From: Treponema sp. UBA3819
GTDB lineage: Bacteria > Spirochaetota > Spirochaetia > Treponematales > Treponemataceae
NCBI GenBank assembly: GCA_002369025.1
Contig: DFDV01000056.1
Span: forward strand, 1 to 35,704
Length of the DNA: 35,704 nucleotides
Reading direction: 5' to 3'
Position 1 is the first letter of the stretch, and each line of letters begins with the position of its first letter. The notes beneath the pieces are model-generated. The model saw only the letters and a list, made by a program, of their open reading frames with translations. It had not been told where the DNA came from and did no database searches. The translations under genes and the position numbers were made by a program. Shown one piece after another: positions 22,651 to 30,651 of the stretch.

Positions 22651-24107
22651 TCGTTTTCCTCCTTTTTCAGAAGTCCGTTTTCAAAAATGAGTTCCGTACA
22701 GCCGGATTCCAGCCTGTATACTTTCTGGCAGAGAGTCAGGGGAAAGTCCTGTGTGCCGATAATGATGACCGCCTTTCCTTTTGCCGTTAAATCGGTGAGC
22801 TTGTGGCAGAGATTTCCCTGTGCCTCAATATCCAGTCCCTGCATGGGGTTGCAGAGGATGAGCAGGTCGGGGCTGGTGGATAGTTCGCGGGTGACTATGA
22901 GGCGCTGAAGCATGCCGCCGCTCAGGTTGGAAACAAACTGTTCCGGCGTAATGTTTACATGTGCTTCCCTGATGAGGGCGGCAGCTTTCTGGCGGGGCTC
23001 TGTTTTTGTGTAAACGGAAAGCAGTTCCTCCACTGTGATGTTTGGATTTGCCGCCCGGAATGTTTTATCTGAGGGAACAATGGCCACTTTGTGGGAGCGC
23101 AGAAAACCCGGGCTGAGGCGGTTTGCCGCTATTGTGTGCGAACCTGTTTCGTCTGTAATGGTCAGGCTGCCTTTTGCCCAGGATGTCTCCATGCCTGTTA
23201 TGGTATCTTCCAGTGTGTCCAGAGCGGCTTCTTGCAGGCCAGTTACCGCCGTAATCTCTCCATAGTTTGCCTGAATTGAGGCAGACAGCAGGGCCGGACG
23301 ATTTTTTGGCCGGGAAGAAAGGTTAAGTTCCAGGGCAGAAGAGTGATTTCTGTCTGCCGATTCAGCCGGCTGAAGGTAAGGCTCATTTGCGGAGAGCTGT
23401 CTGTCACTTTCCGAAAGAAAAACTTCGTATTCGCCTGCTGTCGGAAAATATCCGGCAAGTCTTCCCAGTTTGAGCATGGTTACGGTATCTGCATACTTTG
23501 TGGCTTCGGCCCGGCTGTGGGTGATGACGATGATGTTTGTGCCGGAATCTGCCAGGGAACGGAGGTGGGCGTACAAAGTCTGGCGTTCATCCATGTCCAG
23601 AAAAGCAGAAGGTTCATCAAGTAACAGAACCTTTGGCTTTTGCAGCAGGGCACCCAGCAGCGATGTGTAAAAGCGAAGGTTCCCGCCTAAATCCCTTACG
23701 ACTGCGTTCAGGTTCAACTGGGGTGCCCATTCTTTTTGCAGGGCAAGCAATTCTGCGGAAGGAGCGTGAAGAAAAAAAGGCTGCCTTTTTCCTCCTGTCT
23801 GGAGCTGTAAAATGATATTTTCCTTTGCGGTGATTGCTGAGGCGAGTTTTGGCCGCTGGTGAACAAGGACAATGCCTCTGGAAAGGGCATCCTTTGCCGA
23901 AGAAAAGGCAAGGACTTCTTCATCAAGAAGAATCTCGCCACCTGTGGGCTGAATGTCGCCGGAAATAATGCCGGCCAGCGTAGACTTTCCCGCTCCGTTT
24001 TCTCCCACAAGGGCATGAATTTTTCCACCCGTAAAACTGACGCTTACACTGTCCAAAGCAGTTTTGAGAAGATATTTTTTTGTCAGTTCCCGGGTCGTTA
24101 TGGTCGT
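22647..24107 (-). CDS. ABC transporter ATP-binding protein (two NBDs), apparent non-canonical start
   Basis: Double-NBD ATPase of the YufO/RfuB type. NBD1 has Walker A GENGAGKST and Walker B LLLDEPSAFLD, but the signature is degenerate (DLGGNLRFY). NBD2 has a good signature NLSGGMLQRL, while its Walker A region (TGLQEAALDT) and catalytic Glu (LCNPMQGLD) are lost. This leaves one competent composite ATP site, an extreme form of the asymmetry usual in this family. The open frame extends to just after the lipoprotein stop and encodes ITTRELTKKYLLKTALDSV, the expected first strand and A-loop Tyr, but contains no ATG, GTG or TTG before 24056. I place the start at ACG 24107, nine bases after GGAG, by analogy with M-T-I-T-T; starting at TTG 24056 would delete the first strand. 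Confidence 0.85.
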   Translation of the reverse strand, partial: TTITTRELTKKYLLKTALDSVSVSFTGGKIHALVGENGAGKSTLAGIISGDIQPTGGEILLDEEVLAFSSAKDALSRGIVLVHQRPKLASAITAKENIILQLQTGGKRQPFFLHAPSAELLALQKEWAPQLNLNAVVRDLGGNLRFYTSLLGALLQKPKVLLLDEPSAFLDMDERQTLYAHLRSLADSGTNIIVITHSRAEATKYADTVTMLKLGRLAGYFPTAGEYEVFLSESDRQLSANEPYLQPAESADRNHSSALELNLSSRPKNRPALLSASIQANYGEITAVTGLQEAALDTLEDTITGMETSWAKGSLTITDETGSHTIAANRLSPGFLRSHKVAIVPSDKTFRAANPNITVEELLSVYTKTEPRQKAAALIREAHVNITPEQFVSNLSGGMLQRLIVTRELSTSPDLLILCNPMQGLDIEAQGNLCHKLTDLTAKGKAVIIIGTQDFPLTLCQKVYRLESGCTELIFENGLLKKEENE

Positions 24108-24110
24108 AGC

Positions 24111-25136
24111 TTATTTCTCCAGAGTCTGGGGCAAAAGGATTTCTCCAGAACGCAGCCCTTTTACCAGTGCCGCCATTTTTTCACGGATGTCCTGGGGAAC
24201 ATATTCCAGATAGGCAGGGTCTTCGTCAAAGTAAGAAACATATCCGTCCCGGAAGCCGACTGAACGAACCTTGCCCCAGGAAATTGTCTGTCCCAGATAC
24301 TGCAGGGTCGTTTCTTTTGCGCAGAGGGCATGTTTGGTCATACAGCAGGAGATAATGACACCCGGCGCTTTTTTGAATCCGTTTTCATCAAACCAGACTA
24401 TGTGCATGCCTTTTTCGCGTGCAGTTGCAATGACTCCCTGTGAAGCGCCTCCACAGATGGGAAGAACCATATCGATTCCTGCGTCATACATGGCGCTGGT
24501 AATTTCTGCTCCCTTAGTGGCGTCGTACCAGTTACCTACAATACGGATTTCTGCGCTGGTTCCGGGGAAAGCATCTGCGGCTCCCTTTGCAAAATAGGGG
24601 TAGAGAATATTGTTCATAATGGGGTATTCCTGGGCGGCAACCAGTCCTACTTTGTGGTTTTTAGAATAAAGTCCTGCCATGTAGCCGGAAATGTATGCCT
24701 GGTCGCGCTGATTATAGCTTACCGTGTACATGTTGGGATTTCCTTCGTATGCGGCATCCAGAAAAATGAATTTTTCATTGGGAAATTGTTTGGAGATTGG
24801 GGCAACTATTTCCGGAAGTGAAGGATTGGACGAGAGGATAAGGTCGTATTCACCGGTAGCGGCAAGGGCTGTTATTTTGCCTGCCCATTCAGCCTGATTT
24901 GTGCCGGCTTCCATAATATAGAGTTTCGCCTTTCTGCTTTCATCGCTTATGGCAGAATTGTATTCTTCAACAGCCTGGGTCACACCTTCTGCTACATGTG
25001 CATAGGAGGGCGAGTCTGCCATAATGCCCGGAATAAAAACGGCGATTGAGGGGGCACGGCCGGCAGTTTTTTTCGCACAGCCAGCGATTGTAAGGGCAAA
25101 AATTGCGCTTGCAGCCAGTAATAAAATCTTCTTCAT
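24111..25136 (-). CDS. BMP/PnrA-family substrate-binding lipoprotein (possibly riboflavin, RfuA-like)
   Basis: A 341-residue periplasmic-binding lipoprotein: signal MKKILLLAASAIFALTIAGC with lipobox IAGC. The fold has two Rossmann lobes: SIAVFIPGIMADSPSYAHVAEGV, LILSSNPSLPEIVAPISKQFPNEKFIFLDA, YSVSYNQRDQAYISGYMAGLYS, KVGLVAAQEYPIMNNILYPYFAKGA and ICGGASQGVIATAREKGMHIVWFDENG. It lacks the DKSFNQ signature of PnrA (TmpC) nucleoside receptors; the VFIPGxxADSP opening fits better with RfuA-like proteins, so riboflavin is a guess and purine nucleosides an alternative. AGGAG lies seven bases before the ATG. It follows marR by 34 bases and precedes the ATPase gene. Confidence 0.85.
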   Translation of the reverse strand: MKKILLLAASAIFALTIAGCAKKTAGRAPSIAVFIPGIMADSPSYAHVAEGVTQAVEEYNSAISDESRKAKLYIMEAGTNQAEWAGKITALAATGEYDLILSSNPSLPEIVAPISKQFPNEKFIFLDAAYEGNPNMYTVSYNQRDQAYISGYMAGLYSKNHKVGLVAAQEYPIMNNILYPYFAKGAADAFPGTSAEIRIVGNWYDATKGAEITSAMYDAGIDMVLPICGGASQGVIATAREKGMHIVWFDENGFKKAPGVIISCCMTKHALCAKETTLQYLGQTISWGKVRSVGFRDGYVSYFDEDPAYLEYVPQDIREKMAALVKGLRSGEILLPQTLEK

Positions 25137-25170
25137 AATATTCTCCTGATATATATTCTATTGTAAGGCT

Positions 25171-25608
25171 TTAATCTGCCTTTAGATTTTCATGCATTTT
25201 TTCCAGCAGCCGTAAAAGTTCTTCTTTTTCTGCCTGGGAAAAGCCCTTGTAGCTGGTGGCTAAAAGTTCTTCAGAGAGGCGGGCAGTAAGACTGTTGTAA
25301 TTTCGTCCCTTCTCCGTCAGACTGATGATTTTTTTTCGTGTGTCATTTTTATTCCTCTGGATTTCAACAAGACCGGCAGATTCCAGTTTTCTCACAAGCA
25401 CTGTGGTTGTAGACTTGTCACGGTTGATTTTTTGCGACACTTCGCCCAAAGTCATGTTTTGATTCTGGCACAGGCAGTAGAGAATGTATCCGTGGGAAGA
25501 TACAAGATTCGGTAAGCCTTTTTCCGTCATTCTGGCCTGTAGAAAATCCTGGGAAAGGGAGTGCAGCCGCGAGATAAGCGAAAGCACCGATGCCACACAG
25601 TAGTCCAT
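25171..25608 (-). CDS. MarR-family transcriptional regulator
   Basis: A 145-residue winged-helix regulator. SSHGYILYCLCQNQNMTLGEVSQKINRDKSTTTVLVRKLESAGLVEIQRNKNDTRKKIISLTEKG covers the HTH and wing, with the wing motif R-N-K-N-D-T-R-K; flanking helices form the dimer interface. It probably controls the transporter operon that follows 34 bases downstream. The ATG at 25608 has no Shine-Dalgarno sequence and lies six bases after an extended -10, so translation is probably leaderless. An 18-bp palindrome two bases upstream of the -35 is the likely operator. Confidence 0.92.
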   Translation of the reverse strand: MDYCVASVLSLISRLHSLSQDFLQARMTEKGLPNLVSSHGYILYCLCQNQNMTLGEVSQKINRDKSTTTVLVRKLESAGLVEIQRNKNDTRKKIISLTEKGRNYNSLTARLSEELLATSYKGFSQAEKEELLRLLEKMHENLKAD

Positions 25609-25614
25609 GCAGGA

Positions 25615-25663
25615 AGTGTAGCAGATCGGTGCTTTTCTGTAAAGATAGTTTTATATAAAACTA
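25615..25663 (-). promoter_or_regulatory. marR promoter with an 18-bp perfect palindrome
   Basis: TTTACA (25643-25638), a 17-base spacer and TGC-TACACT (-10 at 25620-25615) make a strong promoter ending six bases before the marR ATG. Immediately upstream is TAGTTTTATATAAAACTA (25646-25663), a perfect 18-bp palindrome of the size bound by MarR dimers. It also contains the stop codon of tctA (25663-25661), so the operator overlaps the end of the upstream gene. Confidence 0.75.
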
Positions 25664-27187
25664 AATAGATTCTGATTCTGACATTTTAGCCGCTCTTTCC
25701 TGTGCCGCAATTTTTTTGTTTATGCGCAGCTGATTTATAACTGATGTAACCAGTGACGCAAGGGCAAGCACAATGAAAATCACGCAGATAGGTTTGGTAA
25801 AGATTGCGAAGAAGTTTCCGTCGTCAATCTGCATAAAGCGGCGCAGGTTGCTTTCGCTCATAGGACCAAGAATCAGGGCCAGCAGGATGGGGGAAAGCGG
25901 GAAGCCGTACTTTTGCAACAGGTAACCGATAACGCCCATGGCGATGGCAAAGTAGACATCAAACATATTCTGATTGATTGCGTATGCACCCACCAGGGAA
26001 AGAACCAGAATTGCGGGAAGCAGGAGTTTGCGTTCTACTGAAATAATCTTTGCAAAGATTTTTACGCCTGCCATACCTACAATCAGCATGGCGATGTTTG
26101 CAAGAATGAGGGAAGCAAATACTGCGTAGACAATATCAAGATGTTCTACATACATCATGGGGCCCGGCTGGAAGCCTTTCATGATAAAGGCACCCATCAG
26201 AACGGCAGTGTTTGAGTCTCCCGGAACGCCCAGGCTGAGCATTGGAATCATTGCGCCGCCGGAACAGCCGTTGTTTGCAGATTCAGAAGCAGCGATACCT
26301 TCCGGAATGCCTGTACCGAATTTTTCCGGGTGTTTGCTTTCACGCTTTGCCTCGCTGTAGGAAACAAAAGCCGCAATATCGCCGCCTGCGCCCGGAATTG
26401 AGCCGATAAAGCTTCCGATGAGACCGCCGGTCACGACATTTCGTATGATCGACTTGATGTCAGACAGACTGGGCAGCACGCCGGAAATCTTTGCTTCAGT
26501 CTTTTTTGTAGAAAGATTCTGTTCAATGCCCGCAAGCACTTCAGAAATGGCAAAGAGACCAATCAGGGCAGGAATGAAGGGAATGCCGTCATAAAAGCCC
26601 CGCCATTTGATAAAGCGGAGGTATGCACAGGTTTTGTCCATGCCGACTGTAGAAATCAAGAGTCCGAAGAATGCCGCAATCAGGCCTTTTGTGATTGATT
26701 TTCCGGAAATTGAAATGATGACCGAAAGACCAAAAACAGCCAGCGCAAAGAATTCTGCCGGACCAAATTTTAAGGCCATGCGGGAAATGTAGGGTGAAAG
26801 GAAGGTCATACACAAAGCACCAATCATGCCGCCCAGGAAGGAAGCGAAAAGTGCTATGCTCAATGCTCTGCCTGATTCACCGCGCTTTGCCATGGGGTAA
26901 CCGTCCATGATGGTGGCGGCCGCCGCAGGTGTTCCCGGTGTGTGAATCAGAATGGCTGAAATTGAACCGCCGTACATGCCGCCACAGAAAATACCCAGCA
27001 ACATGCCAACGGCGGGAATCAAATCAAGTCCGTAGGTAAAGGGAACGAGCAGGGCAATACCCATGGTTGCCGTTAAGCCCGGAATACAACCGATTAAAAC
27101 TCCACCCGCCGCTCCGATAAAGATGTAGAGCAGTGACAGAGGATGCAATACAGTTCCAATACTGGAAAATAACAGTCCTAAATCCAT
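25661..27187 (-). CDS. tctA: Tripartite tricarboxylate transporter large membrane subunit TctA
   Basis: A 508-residue, ~12-TM permease of the TTT family that works with a soluble binding protein (TctC) and the small membrane subunit (TctB) in ion-driven uptake of carboxylates. Diagnostic glycine-rich motifs: GVLIGCIPGLTATMGIALLVPFTYGL, GGMYGGSISAILIHTPGTPAAAATIMDGYPM, GSIPGAGGDIAAFVSYSEAKRESKHPEKFGTGIPEGIAASESANN and LSLGVPGDSNTAVLMGAF. The start has GAGGAGGA five bases upstream and follows tctB by 12 bases. No two-component TctDE regulator is adjacent. The substrate (citrate, tartrate, another carboxylate) cannot be determined. Confidence 0.95.
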   Translation of the reverse strand: MDLGLLFSSIGTVLHPLSLLYIFIGAAGGVLIGCIPGLTATMGIALLVPFTYGLDLIPAVGMLLGIFCGGMYGGSISAILIHTPGTPAAAATIMDGYPMAKRGESGRALSIALFASFLGGMIGALCMTFLSPYISRMALKFGPAEFFALAVFGLSVIISISGKSITKGLIAAFFGLLISTVGMDKTCAYLRFIKWRGFYDGIPFIPALIGLFAISEVLAGIEQNLSTKKTEAKISGVLPSLSDIKSIIRNVVTGGLIGSFIGSIPGAGGDIAAFVSYSEAKRESKHPEKFGTGIPEGIAASESANNGCSGGAMIPMLSLGVPGDSNTAVLMGAFIMKGFQPGPMMYVEHLDIVYAVFASLILANIAMLIVGMAGVKIFAKIISVERKLLLPAILVLSLVGAYAINQNMFDVYFAIAMGVIGYLLQKYGFPLSPILLALILGPMSESNLRRFMQIDDGNFFAIFTKPICVIFIVLALASLVTSVINQLRINKKIAAQERAAKMSESESI

Positions 27188-27199
27188 TTCGTCCTCCTC

Positions 27200-27658
27200 T
27201 TAGCTAAAAAGTCCCATGGGCATTTCAATTCCCAAAAGAAAACGGAAGGCAAGAAAGACCACAAAGGTGACTGCTACCGAAATAATAATCATTCTAATCC
27301 AGTTACGCTTTCCCAAAAGAAGCATAAGTCCAAAAATGGTAAAAGGAGTAACGATAAGAAATCCAAGTATGCTCCAAAGATATGCGGTGGCAAGGATGAT
27401 TGCCAGACCGATGAGCATGCGCCGTATGTCTTTGCTTAATGGGCTCAGCGTGGGAGCCTTTTCTGTATTCGTTCTATCTAAAATGTTCTGAATTACCAGA
27501 GCAAGGCAGCAGATAAAAAGACCGACTGCCAGTGCCCGGGGAAAAAATTCCGGTCCAACGGGCACATTTTTAAACTGCTTAAAAGTAAATGTCTTTACAA
27601 AAGCCAGTGCGGAAATCAGCATACCGATTCCGCCAGCGATTATGTTTGCTTTTCTCAT
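27200..27658 (-). CDS. tctB: Tripartite tricarboxylate transporter small membrane subunit TctB
   Basis: A 152-residue, four-TM protein: NIIAGGIGMLISALAFVKTFTF, VPVGPEFFPRALAVGLFICCLALVIQNI (the P-x-F-P motif typical of TctB), LLIGLAIILATAYLWSILGFLIVTPFTIFGLMLLLG (spanning two helices) and a last segment before the C-terminus. It is required with TctA for transport, though its exact role is unclear in this family. It sits between tctC and tctA, preceded by a hairpin-containing gap of about 100 bases and a modest GGAAAAC RBS. Confidence 0.93.
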   Translation of the reverse strand: MRKANIIAGGIGMLISALAFVKTFTFKQFKNVPVGPEFFPRALAVGLFICCLALVIQNILDRTNTEKAPTLSPLSKDIRRMLIGLAIILATAYLWSILGFLIVTPFTIFGLMLLLGKRNWIRMIIISVAVTFVVFLAFRFLLGIEMPMGLFS

Positions 27659-27692
27659 ATTGTTTTCCGTTTTTGAAGGTAAAGCCGGATGT

Positions 27693-27746
27693 AAAAATAA
27701 AGGCGGTGTGCCGGCAGTCTTTGTAAACCGCAGGCATACACCGCCT
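27693..27746 (-). terminator. Intercistronic hairpin/attenuator between tctC and tctB
   Basis: On the minus strand a strong stem (arms AGGCGGTGT and ACACCGCCT, extended by GGC/GCC, 27701-27746) is followed by a T-rich run (TTATTTTT, 27700-27693). It lies 13 bases after the tctC stop and would partly terminate transcription or protect the tctC 3' end, giving more binding protein than membrane subunits. Confidence 0.75.
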
Positions 27747-27758
27747 CTTCAAATTGAA

Positions 27759-28736
27759 TTATTCAGCCAAACCCAAAGACTTCATCGTTGCGGTGACTTC
27801 TTCAAAATTGGTTTTCAGGAATTTGCCGAATTCAACCGGGTCCTGATATGCAAGATTCAGGTTCAGTTTTGCAGCAGTTTCCACAAATTCGGGATCCTGT
27901 TCTGCCTTTGCAAATGCATCAACCAGAACCTGTTTGATTGCCGGGTCTACACCCTTGGGCAGTGCAAGACCACGCCATGTAAAGTAGGTGATGTCAAATC
28001 CCTGCTCTTTGAATGTAGGAATGTCCGGATAGTTTGCAGGGCGCTTTTCGTCCATAATACCGATAACCTTTACATTGCCTGCATCCAGCTGAGATTTTAC
28101 TTCTGCCAGAGAAACAGAAACGGCTTCAATGTGACCGCCAGCCAGAGCTGTAACAGCACCTGCTGCACCTTCAAATGCAACATGCTTTACATCAATTCCG
28201 GTTTTGTTTGCCAGAAGACCTGCACCGATATGCCAGACTGAGCCGGGAGCTGAGTTACCGATAGAAACTTTTCCCGGGTTTGCCTTGCAGTAATCAACGA
28301 ATTCCTGAACTGTGTTGTAAGGTGCATCAGCCTTTACGGTCAGTGTTGCTGCATCTGCATTAACACGAATCAGGGGATCGTAATCAGCATAGGTAAAGTC
28401 AATCAGCCCCTGCTGGGGAAGTGAATTCAATTCAAAGGTAATCATACCAACAGTGTATCCGTCGGGTTTTGCATCTTTGATTGCTGCATGACCGATTGCT
28501 CCGCCACCGCCGGTTTTATTTTCTACAGTAATGGTCTGTCCCAGCTGTTTTTCAGCAGCACCACAAATAGCACGCAGAACGGCATCAGTTCCGCCACCTG
28601 CGCCCCACGGACAAATCATTGTAATTCCTTTCTTCGGATAGCCTTCAGCACTTTTGTTGCTCTTTTTGCAGGCAACCAGTGAAAGTGTTGAACCAACAAG
28701 CAGTACCGCAGTAGCAGCGGCAATCATTTTTTTCAT
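27759..28736 (-). CDS. tctC: Tripartite tricarboxylate transporter substrate-binding lipoprotein TctC
   Basis: A 325-residue BugD/TctC-type binding protein. The signal peptide MKKMIAAATAVLLVGSTLSLVAC ends with lipobox LVAC. The mature part contains the family hallmarks GITMICPWGAGGGTDAVLRAI, VENKTGGGGAIGHAAIKDAKPDGYTVG, PGKVSIGNSAPGSVWHIGAGLL, HVAFEGAAGAVTALAGGHIEAVSVSLAEVKSQL, and YPDIPTFKEQGFDITYFTWRGLALPKG. It captures a carboxylate in the periplasm for TctAB. AGGAGG lies six bases before the ATG, with a strong promoter upstream; this is the first gene of the tctCBA operon and diverges from fhs. Confidence 0.95.
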   Translation of the reverse strand: MKKMIAAATAVLLVGSTLSLVACKKSNKSAEGYPKKGITMICPWGAGGGTDAVLRAICGAAEKQLGQTITVENKTGGGGAIGHAAIKDAKPDGYTVGMITFELNSLPQQGLIDFTYADYDPLIRVNADAATLTVKADAPYNTVQEFVDYCKANPGKVSIGNSAPGSVWHIGAGLLANKTGIDVKHVAFEGAAGAVTALAGGHIEAVSVSLAEVKSQLDAGNVKVIGIMDEKRPANYPDIPTFKEQGFDITYFTWRGLALPKGVDPAIKQVLVDAFAKAEQDPEFVETAAKLNLNLAYQDPVEFGKFLKTNFEEVTATMKSLGLAE

Positions 28737-28781
28737 ATAGTTTCCTCCTGTTCATATACGAAACTACTAATATTTTAAATA

Positions 28782-28809
28782 ATTATATCACACCTTTTTT
28801 AGAATGCAA
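28782..28809 (-). promoter_or_regulatory. tctCBA promoter
   Basis: On the minus strand TTGCAT (28809-28804), 16 bases and TATAAT (28787-28782) form a near-consensus sigma-70 promoter. The leader is about 40 bases and ends in AGGAGG. The region is shared with the divergent fhs promoter about 40 bp away. Confidence 0.8.
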
Positions 28810-28847
28810 TTTTTTCACGAAAAATTTTTCATGCAAATTTTCCCTAG

Positions 28848-28876
28848 TTGCTCATATTGGTAATTTAGTTTAAAAT
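28848..28876 (+). promoter_or_regulatory. fhs promoter
   Basis: TTGCTC (28848-28853), 17 bases and TAAAAT (28871-28876) precede fhs, giving a leader of about 20 bases with GGGAGG seven bases before the ATG. Confidence 0.7.
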
Positions 28877-28903
28877 AGTACATTCTTTTCAGGGAGGCAT
28901 ATA

Positions 28904-30586
28904 ATGCTTACAGATATTCAAATTGCGCAGGCAAATACCATGGCACCCGTTGCTGATGTTGCAAAAAAAATCGGAATCAGTGCAGATGCTCTGGAAATGT
29001 ACGGTCCCTACAAGGCAAAACTTACCATGCCTGAATTGCGCTCCCTGCAGAAAAAAGTTGCGGAAGGAAAGAAAGGAAAACTTGTTCTTGTTACTGCAAT
29101 TACCCCCACTCCTGCCGGTGAAGGAAAATCAACGGTTTCCATCGGACTTGCTGACGGTCTCCGCAAAATCGGAAAAAACTCGGTAATTGCCCTCCGTGAA
29201 CCTTCTTTAGGCCCCTGTTTTGGTGTAAAGGGTGGTGCCTGTGGCGGCGGTTATGCTCAGATTGTTCCCATGGAAGAAATTAACCTGCATTTTACGGGTG
29301 ATATTCATGCCATTTCAGTGGCAAACAATCTGATTGCGGCCCTTATTGATAATCATATACAGCAGGGGAATGCACTGGGAATTGATCCCCGTACCATCAG
29401 CTGGAAACGCTGTCTTGATTTGAATGACCGTGCCCTGCGCAATATAACCATCGGCCTGGGCGGAACGGCAAACGGAGTTCCGAGAGAAGACCATTTCTGC
29501 ATTTCTGTTGCCAGCGAACTTATGGCAATTATCTGTCTTGCTACATCCATTTCCGACCTCAAAAAACGCATAGACAACATTACCATTGCTCAGGATTATT
29601 CAAAAAAGCCGGTGCGTTTTTCCGCCCTCAAATGTACGGGAGCCGTTGCCGCCGTGCTTAAAGATGCCATTCGTCCCAACCTGGTACAGACCCTGGAAAA
29701 AACTCCGGCATTTGTTCACGGCGGACCCTTTGCCAATATTGCACATGGCTGCAACAGTATCAATGCAACAGTCTGTGCTCTTGCCACCGGCGACTATGTT
29801 ATCACCGAAGCAGGCTTTGCCGCTGATCTTGGTGCAGAAAAATTTTTAGACATTAAATGCCGTATTGCCGGTCTTTCTCCCGACGCCGTTGTAATTGTTG
29901 CGACAATCCGAGCCCTGAAAATGCACGGCGGTGTGGAAAAATCTGCCCTTTCTACTCCCAATGTTTCCGCTTTGGAAAAAGGCTTTGACAATCTGTGTGT
30001 TCATATAGAAAACATTGCAAAATTCGGCGTTCCCTCTGTGGTTGCAATCAATCATTTTATCACAGACTCAGATGAAGAAACCTCAGCCCTCAAAGCCCTG
30101 TGCGAAAAGGCGGGGGCAAAGGCCATAGTGACCGAAGGCTGGGGAAAGGGTGGCCAGGGAGCCGCAGAACTTGCTGAAGAAGTTGTATCCATTTGTGACA
30201 GCGGAAAGGCTTCTTTCAGGCACCTGTATGCAGATGAACTTCCCCTCAAGGAAAAAATTGAAAAGATTGCAAAAGAAATCTATCGGGCAGGTTCTGTAGA
30301 ATTCTCTTCCCTTGCCCTCAAAAAACTTGCACAGTTTACGGCGGACGGCTATGCTTCGCTTCCTGTCTGTGTGGCAAAAACGCAGAATTCTATCAGCCAT
30401 GATCCTAAACTCATCGGAGCTCCTTCCGGCTATGCATTCCCTGTGCGTGACGTGCAGTTGTACAGCGGGGCCGGATTTGTAGTCGTGCTTGCAGGTGATA
30501 TCATGACTATGCCGGGACTTCCAAAACAGCCGGCCGCCCTCAATATTGATGTGGACGATGACGGTATAATTTCCGGATTGTTCTAA
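28904..30586 (+). CDS. fhs: Formate--tetrahydrofolate ligase
   Basis: A 560-residue enzyme that makes 10-formyl-THF from formate, THF and ATP, as in acetogens and many anaerobes; it can also run in reverse for ATP gain from purine breakdown. The P-loop TPTPAGEGKSTVSIGLADGL is at about residues 67-86, followed by REPSLGPCFGVKGGACGGGYAQIVPMEEINLHFTGD, NLIAALIDNH, ISVASELMAIICLA, VHGGPFANIAHGCNS, EAGFAADLGAEKF and C-terminal DIMTMPGLPKQPAA. All segments of the family are present and the length matches the usual 556-560. In an anaerobic spirochaete it may supply purine synthesis or acetogenesis; no Wood-Ljungdahl genes are nearby. Confidence 0.97.
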   Translation: MLTDIQIAQANTMAPVADVAKKIGISADALEMYGPYKAKLTMPELRSLQKKVAEGKKGKLVLVTAITPTPAGEGKSTVSIGLADGLRKIGKNSVIALREPSLGPCFGVKGGACGGGYAQIVPMEEINLHFTGDIHAISVANNLIAALIDNHIQQGNALGIDPRTISWKRCLDLNDRALRNITIGLGGTANGVPREDHFCISVASELMAIICLATSISDLKKRIDNITIAQDYSKKPVRFSALKCTGAVAAVLKDAIRPNLVQTLEKTPAFVHGGPFANIAHGCNSINATVCALATGDYVITEAGFAADLGAEKFLDIKCRIAGLSPDAVVIVATIRALKMHGGVEKSALSTPNVSALEKGFDNLCVHIENIAKFGVPSVVAINHFITDSDEETSALKALCEKAGAKAIVTEGWGKGGQGAAELAEEVVSICDSGKASFRHLYADELPLKEKIEKIAKEIYRAGSVEFSSLALKKLAQFTADGYASLPVCVAKTQNSISHDPKLIGAPSGYAFPVRDVQLYSGAGFVVVLAGDIMTMPGLPKQPAALNIDVDDDGIISGLF

Positions 30587-30651
30587 AAAGCAGGGTGGTT
30601 TTGCCCAAATGAAGGACAGACTGCCAGCACAGTGCTTTTACGGGAGAATAT

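Noticed and set aside
25646..25663. The palindrome after tctA as a transcription terminator
   Set aside because: The stem is A/T-only with no T-tract beyond it; position next to the marR -35 fits an operator better.
27642..28241. A 199-codon plus-strand frame opposite tctC
   Set aside because: Cys- and Phe-rich translation typical of an antisense shadow; tctC on the other strand has full family motifs.
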